Position numbers and translations under genes: made by a program. A stretch of DNA of 64,000 nt, from assembly GCA_020633055.1 (NCBI GenBank), contig JACKEJ010000013.1, positions 186,001-250,000 on the forward strand, in the 5' to 3' direction. Positions 59,224 to 64,000 of this stretch are shown piece by piece. The notes beneath the pieces are model-generated. The model did not search any database, was not told the origin of the DNA, and saw only the letters and a program-made list of their open reading frames with translations. This DNA comes from Sandaracinaceae bacterium. GTDB taxonomy: Bacteria; Myxococcota_A; Polyangia; Polyangiales; Houyiibacteriaceae. Position 1 is the stretch's first letter. Every line of letters begins with the position of its first letter.

Positions 59224-60798
59224 CTATCCGTCGCCGCCTGCCTTGCCGAGCTTGTGCTCGAAGGTCTTGCGCGGGAGGCCCAGGAGCCTGGCGGCCTCGG
59301 ACTTGTTGCCCGACGCCTTGCGCATGGCGGCCTGCAGCCACGCGGTCTCGTACGCCTCCATCTGGGCGCGCAGGTCGTCCAGAGGCAGCTCCCCGGCCAG
59401 ATCGGTCGAGGACGGGATGGCGTGCCGATCGGACTCGGGCACGCCGAGGCCTGACACCGCGGCGTCGATGACCTGGTCCTCATCGCGGTCGGCGTGTAGG
59501 GCTGCGAGGAGGTGGTAGGCGGCACGCTGAAGGTCGCGGAAGTTCCCTGGTAGCGGGTGCCGGCTGATCTCGGCGAGCAGACGCGGGTGGTCGCAGAACT
59601 TCTCCCACTGATCCGGCTTGATCCCGCCCGTCGCAGTCGACGCCACGAGCACCGCCCTCCAGGCGTCCGGCAAGTCCTCGGTGCACTGACGCAGCGGCGG
59701 TACGGACAGGACAAAGACGGCGATGCGATCGTAGAAGTCGCGGTCGAGCAGGCCGCCGCGGAGGTCGGCGATCGGGCGGTTCGTCGCGCAGACGAGGCGG
59801 AAACGAGACTGCCGGACCTTCTCGTCACCGAGCCGCTGGAATCCTCTCCCCTCGACCGCTGCCATCAGCAACCGCTGCGTGTCGCTATCGATGTCGGCGA
59901 TCTCATCCAGGAAGAGCGTCTCGCCGTCCGCCTGCTCCAGCAGACCCTGGCGGTCGCGCGTCGCGCCGGTGAAGGCGCCGCGGACGTGCCCGAACAGCTC
60001 CGACCGAGCGAGCTGCGGGTTGACGCGAAACTGGCCGCACACCACGGCAGGCCAGCCCCCTTTCTGGGCCTTCTGGTAGGGGCTCATCGAACGCAGGAGA
60101 TTCGCCAGCGTTGTCTTCCCCGTCCCGCGTTCGCCGACCAGGAGAACAGGCACACGTAGCGGCGCCCATTCCTGGAGCTTCGCGAGCGCCTCACGCAGCG
60201 CGGGGCTCTTGACCCTGGCGGGGTCCCACATGTGCCCGCTGTCGTCGTCCCCCACCTTCCGCGGGCGCGACGCACGGTAGCGCCGGAGCCAGGTATCGAG
60301 GTCGAACTTCAGGAACTTCACTGGTGGGTGGCCGGCGGCCTGCCCGCGCTTGTCCGCCGTTTGCAGGAGCTCGATCGGGCCCGGGACGAAGCCCGTCGTG
60401 CCGAGTACGAGCCAGACCGCATGCATCGAGGGCGTGCCAGGCGAGAGGTGGATAGCGATCAGCGCGTCGGGGTTCTCGGCGCGGGCCTTGGTGAGCACCT
60501 CTTCTGCGAACGGCCGAATCGCAGCATGGTCAGTCGGGGACGCGTCCGTCTGCCACGCGACCTTGATGATCTCCGGGCACATCGGCGCCAGCTCGGCTCG
60601 CAGGGATTTCGCCGTCTCGCGAAGCGCCTCGCGCTCGAGGTCCCCATCGGGCGACGGAGCGTCTCGCCAGCATAGGTACAGGCGGCCGACCCGACCGCGA
60701 AGCGGGCTCTTGGGGCTCGCGATCGCGGTGAGCAGCGGGGCAGCCTGGTGGCCGACGCTCACCCAGCTCACCAACACGGCAGTCGCGGTATCCGTCAT
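59224..60798 (-). CDS. Sigma-54-dependent activator with RtcR/CARF-like sensor domain
   Basis: This is a 524-residue protein. The N-terminal ~170 residues resemble the CARF domain of RtcR: DALIAIHLSPGTPSMHAVWLVLGTTGFVPGPIELLQT matches the loop that binds cyclic nucleotides or RNA ends in CARF proteins. The central AAA+ domain has Walker A GERGTGKT (222-229), the sigma-54 contact loop GAFTGA (274-279), Walker B LFLDEI (295-300) and an arginine-finger region. A Fis-type helix-turn-helix ends the protein (SGNKSEAARLLGLPRKTFEHKL). The ATG overlaps the PLD gene stop (ATGA). It likely activates the promoter in front of viperin after sensing an infection-derived nucleic-acid ligand. Confidence 0.9.
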   Translation of the reverse strand: MTDTATAVLVSWVSVGHQAAPLLTAIASPKSPLRGRVGRLYLCWRDAPSPDGDLEREALRETAKSLRAELAPMCPEIIKVAWQTDASPTDHAAIRPFAEEVLTKARAENPDALIAIHLSPGTPSMHAVWLVLGTTGFVPGPIELLQTADKRGQAAGHPPVKFLKFDLDTWLRRYRASRPRKVGDDDSGHMWDPARVKSPALREALAKLQEWAPLRVPVLLVGERGTGKTTLANLLRSMSPYQKAQKGGWPAVVCGQFRVNPQLARSELFGHVRGAFTGATRDRQGLLEQADGETLFLDEIADIDSDTQRLLMAAVEGRGFQRLGDEKVRQSRFRLVCATNRPIADLRGGLLDRDFYDRIAVFVLSVPPLRQCTEDLPDAWRAVLVASTATGGIKPDQWEKFCDHPRLLAEISRHPLPGNFRDLQRAAYHLLAALHADRDEDQVIDAAVSGLGVPESDRHAIPSSTDLAGELPLDDLRAQMEAYETAWLQAAMRKASGNKSEAARLLGLPRKTFEHKLGKAGGDG

Positions 60799-62312
60799 GG
60801 CAGCACCACCACGGCGTCCAGCTCCTTCGCGAGTTGTCGGGCGGCGGCGAGCTTGTCGGGGGACGCGAGCAGAACCAGCTTGCGACCACCGTGCGAGTAG
60901 ACCGGCGGATCGTAGGGCTCCTTGACCTGGACCTCCTTCTCCTTGCCGTCCTTGCCTCGCTTCGTCCGCATGACCTCTCGCCGCAGCTCCGTGGCCTTCT
61001 TCGGCAGCCGGGGCGGCACAACCTCCCACTCGTAGCGGATCCGCTGGTAGAACCGCTCCTTCTCACGGGGCGGCACCAACGCGGGCTCGCCCGCGCCGTC
61101 GAGATCCAGAGCGGAAGGGGCGACGACCTCGGCGACGCCCACGACGTGCTCCTCCTCCACCGTGCGCCGCCCAGTCCGAAGCCCCTCGCTGGCGAGGCAA
61201 ACCTCTCCGAGATGCTGGCTCCGCTCGAGGGCGGCCTCGAAGCGCCAAGGGAACCGCTGCTCCCAGTCGCTCAGCGCCCACGCCAGAGCTTCGGAGGCTT
61301 CGGCGTCCAGGCGGACCCCCACCTCGAAGCCGTCGTCGAGCCCGTGAGCCTGGAGGTTGGCCGTCATGACCAAGGCCTGGCCGTCCGCGACGATGGCTTT
61401 CGCGTGGAGCTTGTCGTGGGCCAGAACGGTAGCTCCGGCCGCCACCAGCCGTTGGACCGCCTCCGAGACGGCGGGGCGCGGCCGCGTCAGGACCGTGACC
61501 CGGACGCCGGCCTTCACGCGGGCTTCGAGCGCAAGGACGGCGTCGTGGTCGGCATCCAGTCCGTAGCTCGCGACCAACAGCTGGCGTCGGGCCGAGCGGA
61601 TGAGCTCGAGTGCCGCGTTCCGAAGGCTCGCCTCACCGCGTGCAGTCGCCACCACGCGGCGAGCCTGCGGGCGTCGCGGCTCACCCGGCGGCGCACCGAC
61701 CTTGGCGAGCCGCCCTTTCCCCGCGAGCTCTCGCTCGGCTTCCGTCCAGAACACCCAGGAGAACCATGCCGCGAGGTCCTCCGCGTCGTTCGGCGAGAGC
61801 TTGACGCCCAGCTCCACCGACTCTTGGAGCGCCTTGTTGAAGTTGGCAGTGCAGATCCACCCAGCCGGCCTCGACGCAGGGTCGGTCACGAGCAGCTTGG
61901 CATGGAAGTGCTCGGCAGAGCGCAGGAGGACATGGCCTGCGAGACGGTCGAGGAGCTGCTTGTGCTCTTCGACCATCCGAGCCTCGAAGCCGTCGTCCTC
62001 GCGCACCACGGTGGCCAGGCGCGTCTCCGACGCGGTGAGCACGTAGACGCGAACTCCGCGTTGGGCGGCCCGGATCATGGCGTTGGCCAGGATCTCGTCC
62101 GAGAGCAGAAACGACGCCACCAGGACGACCTCGGACGCTGCATCGATGGATCCGGCGAGCGCTCGTCGGAGCGTTTCGTCGGGGCCCACGCGGATGATGG
62201 ACTCCCCGACCTGCTCCGTCCGGTCGGGCTCCGTGGGGCGGGTCCGAACCCAGACCGGAGGCAGGGGCTCGTCGACGGCGACTACGCGGGAGAGACGAAT
62301 TGGGTCGATCAT
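60795..62312 (-). CDS. Phospholipase D-family protein with two HKD motifs
   Basis: This is a 505-residue protein. The two catalytic motifs are HFHAKLLVTD (His 137, Lys 139, Asp 144) and KLHAKAIVADGQALVMTAN (His 303, Lys 305, Asp 310), each followed by the conserved SxN-type strand (ICTANFN, MTANLQ). PLD-fold enzymes in defence loci act as nucleases or phospholipases. The C-terminal ~120 residues (FYQRIRYEWEVVPPRLPKK ... YSHGGRKLVLLASPDKLAAARQLAKELDAVVVLP) form an extra domain that I do not recognise. It sits between the unknown winged-helix gene (gap 3 bp) and the sigma-54 activator (overlap 4 bp). Confidence 0.85.
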   Translation of the reverse strand: MIDPIRLSRVVAVDEPLPPVWVRTRPTEPDRTEQVGESIIRVGPDETLRRALAGSIDAASEVVLVASFLLSDEILANAMIRAAQRGVRVYVLTASETRLATVVREDDGFEARMVEEHKQLLDRLAGHVLLRSAEHFHAKLLVTDPASRPAGWICTANFNKALQESVELGVKLSPNDAEDLAAWFSWVFWTEAERELAGKGRLAKVGAPPGEPRRPQARRVVATARGEASLRNAALELIRSARRQLLVASYGLDADHDAVLALEARVKAGVRVTVLTRPRPAVSEAVQRLVAAGATVLAHDKLHAKAIVADGQALVMTANLQAHGLDDGFEVGVRLDAEASEALAWALSDWEQRFPWRFEAALERSQHLGEVCLASEGLRTGRRTVEEEHVVGVAEVVAPSALDLDGAGEPALVPPREKERFYQRIRYEWEVVPPRLPKKATELRREVMRTKRGKDGKEKEVQVKEPYDPPVYSHGGRKLVLLASPDKLAAARQLAKELDAVVVLP

Positions 62313-62315
62313 CGT

Positions 62316-63482
62316 TCAGCTCCAAAGTCCAAGGTCGGCGGGGGCCAGGATGAATCGTGCGGTTCGGTCCTGGGGTGCCGACCGCGCGCGCCGGAGCAGT
62401 TCGTTGGCGTCAGGGAGATTCGGCCGATGCAGTGGGAACTGCCCTCGGACCGCGTGCCGAGCTCGGTCGATGTCGGACGGCACGACATACGCCGAGATGC
62501 CGTCCCAGAGCAGCCACTCGGCCCATTGCTGAGCTGCAGCGTCGGACTCCGCGACCAGCGGGACACCCTCGAGCCGGGTGGTGTCGAACTGCCCGATCTC
62601 GCCCACAGAGACGGCTGGGACCTGCAGGTCAGTCATGAACGAACGTCGGACTGCGGTAGGCCATCGCTCCATGTTGGTGGGCAGGACCAGCGCGCCGGCT
62701 CGCTGCTGCCAGTCCATCAAGTGCTCCTGTCGGACACCTGCGGCGCTCGAGACCAGCGCAAACCAGACGTCGTCGTAGGAGAGGACCTCCAGCCCAGCCG
62801 GGATCGGCAGCGCCATGTCCACAGACTCCGCTCTGCCACCCTCCTCGGAGGGCAACCGGCCGCGGAGCCAGACTCTCGGCGCTTGTCCCGGTGTCCACTG
62901 CAGCGACACGACGAGCTCGCCACTCGGCCCCTCTTCTCCACGTTCGCCAAGGTCGCGAACCTCGAACCCGCTCCCGTCCGTGACAGATCGGAGGAGGATC
63001 CGCTCCATGTCGGTCAGGGCTCGAGGGGGGCGCCGGCCCGGCTCTGGCCGGTCGCCCCGCCCCCGCTTGTAGAGTCGATCCCGTTCCGCCTTCGCGTGGT
63101 CGGCGTCCAGGCGCCGCACATGAACGAGCGGCGACGAGACCAGGGCGTCCTCGACGAGGTAGAACCGCCACACGCCCTCTTCGGGCACAAGCACCGCACC
63201 GTGCTCGAGCATGGTGCGCCCGGAGTCAGAGAGCGTTGCGGGGCCTCGGTGGCCTTCCCGCTCGAGCAGCCCGAGCGCGAGCGCGCGCTCGAGGACGCGC
63301 CACCCGACCTGTTCAGGGAGATTGCCAAGCAGCTCGCGGGCGATGTCCCGGCCGCCGATGGGATGGCGCAGGTCGGCGGCGAGCCGAGCGACCGCGAGGA
63401 ACTCGGGGCGATCGCGACCGACAGCGACGGTGGCCTCGGTCTTGAAGGTCCGGACACGGATGCTGCGCTGAAGATTGATCAC
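62316..63482 (-). CDS. Unknown protein with winged-helix-like N-terminus
   Basis: This is a 388-residue protein. The first 110 residues look like a winged helix (ARLAADLRHPIGGRDIARELLGNLPEQVGWRVLERALALGLLEREGHRGPATLSDSGRTML). The middle and C-terminal parts are unrecognised: WTPGQAPRVWLRGRLPSEEGGRAESVDM, and QQWAEWLLWDGISAYVVPSDIDRARHAVRG. The GTG start overlaps the helicase stop (GTGA), and the stop is 3 bp from the PLD gene, so it belongs to the same transcript and presumably the same system. It could be the specificity or adaptor component; nothing in the sequence decides this. Confidence 0.7.
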   Translation of the reverse strand: MINLQRSIRVRTFKTEATVAVGRDRPEFLAVARLAADLRHPIGGRDIARELLGNLPEQVGWRVLERALALGLLEREGHRGPATLSDSGRTMLEHGAVLVPEEGVWRFYLVEDALVSSPLVHVRRLDADHAKAERDRLYKRGRGDRPEPGRRPPRALTDMERILLRSVTDGSGFEVRDLGERGEEGPSGELVVSLQWTPGQAPRVWLRGRLPSEEGGRAESVDMALPIPAGLEVLSYDDVWFALVSSAAGVRQEHLMDWQQRAGALVLPTNMERWPTAVRRSFMTDLQVPAVSVGEIGQFDTTRLEGVPLVAESDAAAQQWAEWLLWDGISAYVVPSDIDRARHAVRGQFPLHRPNLPDANELLRRARSAPQDRTARFILAPADLGLWS

Positions 63483-64000
63483 GCCTCGACCTCCCAACCG
63501 ATGTCGCCGTGGTAGAACTTGGAATCCGCGAGAGAGCGAAGCAGCGGCGATCGGCACCGATCGGATGCGAAGTACGACCGGTGCCCGACGAGCACGAGCT
63601 GGTAGCGGGCGCGGGTCAGCGCCACGTTCAGACGGTTCGGGCTGTTGAGGAACCCCACCGAACCGCTTTTCACGAACGACAAGAGAACGAGATCCGCCTC
63701 GTGGCCCTGGAAGCGGTCCACCGTGCACAGGGTGACAGTGACCGCCGGCGTGGCTGCGCCCTTGGGGAGCCGGAAGTTTCGGGTGTTTCCGAACTGGCCG
63801 CTCTCGCGCTTGAGATCGTCGCGCAGGAGCGCCTCCTGTCCCCGGTAGAAGGTCAGCACCGCGACTTCCCAGGGCTTCGGCGCTCCGTGCTCGTCCCGAC
63901 GCGGATTGGCGGCCGCCCAGTCCACAAACGCCCGGAGCTCCTCGAGCACCTTGCGTGCCTCGGCCAGGCTGCTGTTCTTCCGCCCGCTCCGTCGCCGCCC
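63479..64000 (-). CDS. Superfamily 1 (Upf1-like) helicase, C-terminal part (5' end outside the window)
   Basis: About 173 residues are visible; the frame is open to the window end. The C-terminal helicase core of the AAA_12/Upf1 type is clear: WEVAVLTFYRGQEALLRDDL (motif IV region), VTLCTVDRFQGHEADLVLLSFVKS (motif V, Q-G-x-E) and FLNSPNRLNVALTRARYQLVLVGHRS (motif VI, NVALTRAR). This group unwinds nucleic acid 5'-3' and includes defence-linked helicases. It is the first visible gene of the minus-strand block that leads through the unknown gene, PLD and activator to viperin. N-terminal domains cannot be judged. Confidence 0.88.
   Translation of the reverse strand, partial: GRRRSGRKNSSLAEARKVLEELRAFVDWAAANPRRDEHGAPKPWEVAVLTFYRGQEALLRDDLKRESGQFGNTRNFRLPKGAATPAVTVTLCTVDRFQGHEADLVLLSFVKSGSVGFLNSPNRLNVALTRARYQLVLVGHRSYFASDRCRSPLLRSLADSKFYHGDIGWEVEA

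Noticed and set aside
59224..60798. Link of the CARF-like domain to a type III CRISPR system
   Set aside because: No repeat array or cas gene occurs in the window, and the domain is fused to a sigma-54 activator as in RtcR, so a CRISPR ring-nucleotide role is unsupported.
60834..63515. 893-codon open frame on the plus strand over the PLD and unknown genes
   Set aside because: The minus strand there encodes two HKD motifs and overlapping start/stop junctions; the plus frame has only shadow-type composition.
57992..64000. DISARM-like assignment for the helicase and PLD genes
   Set aside because: DISARM combines a PLD (DrmC) with DrmA helicase, DUF1998 DrmB and a methylase. No DUF1998 protein or methylase is visible, the helicase here is Upf1-like SF1, and the PLD has an extra C-terminal domain.

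Overview
The window is about 64 kb of very GC-rich DNA, roughly two thirds G+C or more by eye. Genes are densely packed, GTG and TTG starts are frequent, and many neighbours share a 4-base ATGA or GTGA stop/start overlap. Gene content points to a myxobacterium-like member of the Myxococcota, probably Polyangia: delta-60 repeat lipoproteins, PEGA/TPR exported proteins, a response regulator ending in an XRE helix-turn-helix, surface lipoproteins with Asp-rich DNDRDG motifs, and a CYP51-ferredoxin fusion. This taxonomic call is inferred from content; there is no rRNA in the window.

Left part (1-25.6 kb): a truncated membrane protein; a RatA/COQ10-like protein with two alpha/beta hydrolases; a complete TolC-adaptor-ATPase-permease (MacAB-type) export operon; an EthA-like Baeyer-Villiger monooxygenase; a MarR regulator divergent from a DUF4336 gene with a perfect palindrome between them; a minus-strand housekeeping run (metallophosphoesterase, FemAB-like protein, DNA polymerase I, Sua5/TsaC); oligoribonuclease; a paired beta-helix lipoprotein and di-haem cytochrome; RseP, RsmB and tRNA-Pro(CGG).

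Middle part (25.6-53.8 kb): the response regulator-XRE gene; TPR and PEGA exported proteins; a YkvA protein; a large membrane Fe-S oxidoreductase; an isolated FliO-like gene; several lipoproteins. Two P450 genes are separated by a structured 342-bp repeat. One of them is a CYP51 (sterol 14-alpha-demethylase) with its own C-terminal ferredoxin. About 4 kb downstream lies a homologue of emopamil-binding protein (sterol delta8-delta7 isomerase), which suggests a bacterial sterol pathway. TetR and AraC regulators lie between these two genes. A three-gene overlapping cassette of surface proteins follows, then a DUF4139 protein, a second copy of the 342-bp repeat, and a Rieske protein divergent from a hydrolase.

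Right part (53.8-64 kb) is an accessory, defence-like island that starts at tRNA-Asn(GTT). First comes a serine recombinase and an AbiEi/AbiEii toxin-antitoxin pair, flanked by diverged direct repeats of about 285 bp, the left one abutting the tRNA 3' end. Then comes a minus-strand block that reads, in transcription order: SF1 helicase (cut by the window end), an unknown winged-helix-like protein, a two-HKD phospholipase-D-family protein, a sigma-54 activator with an RtcR/CARF-like sensor domain, a prokaryotic viperin, and a small DUF2325-like protein. A near-consensus -24/-12 sigma-54 promoter lies just upstream of viperin, and the viperin start codon has a strong Shine-Dalgarno sequence. The simplest reading is a sensor-activator that switches on a viperin antiviral effector through sigma-54, in one block with helicase and PLD genes. 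This is the most interesting part of the window.
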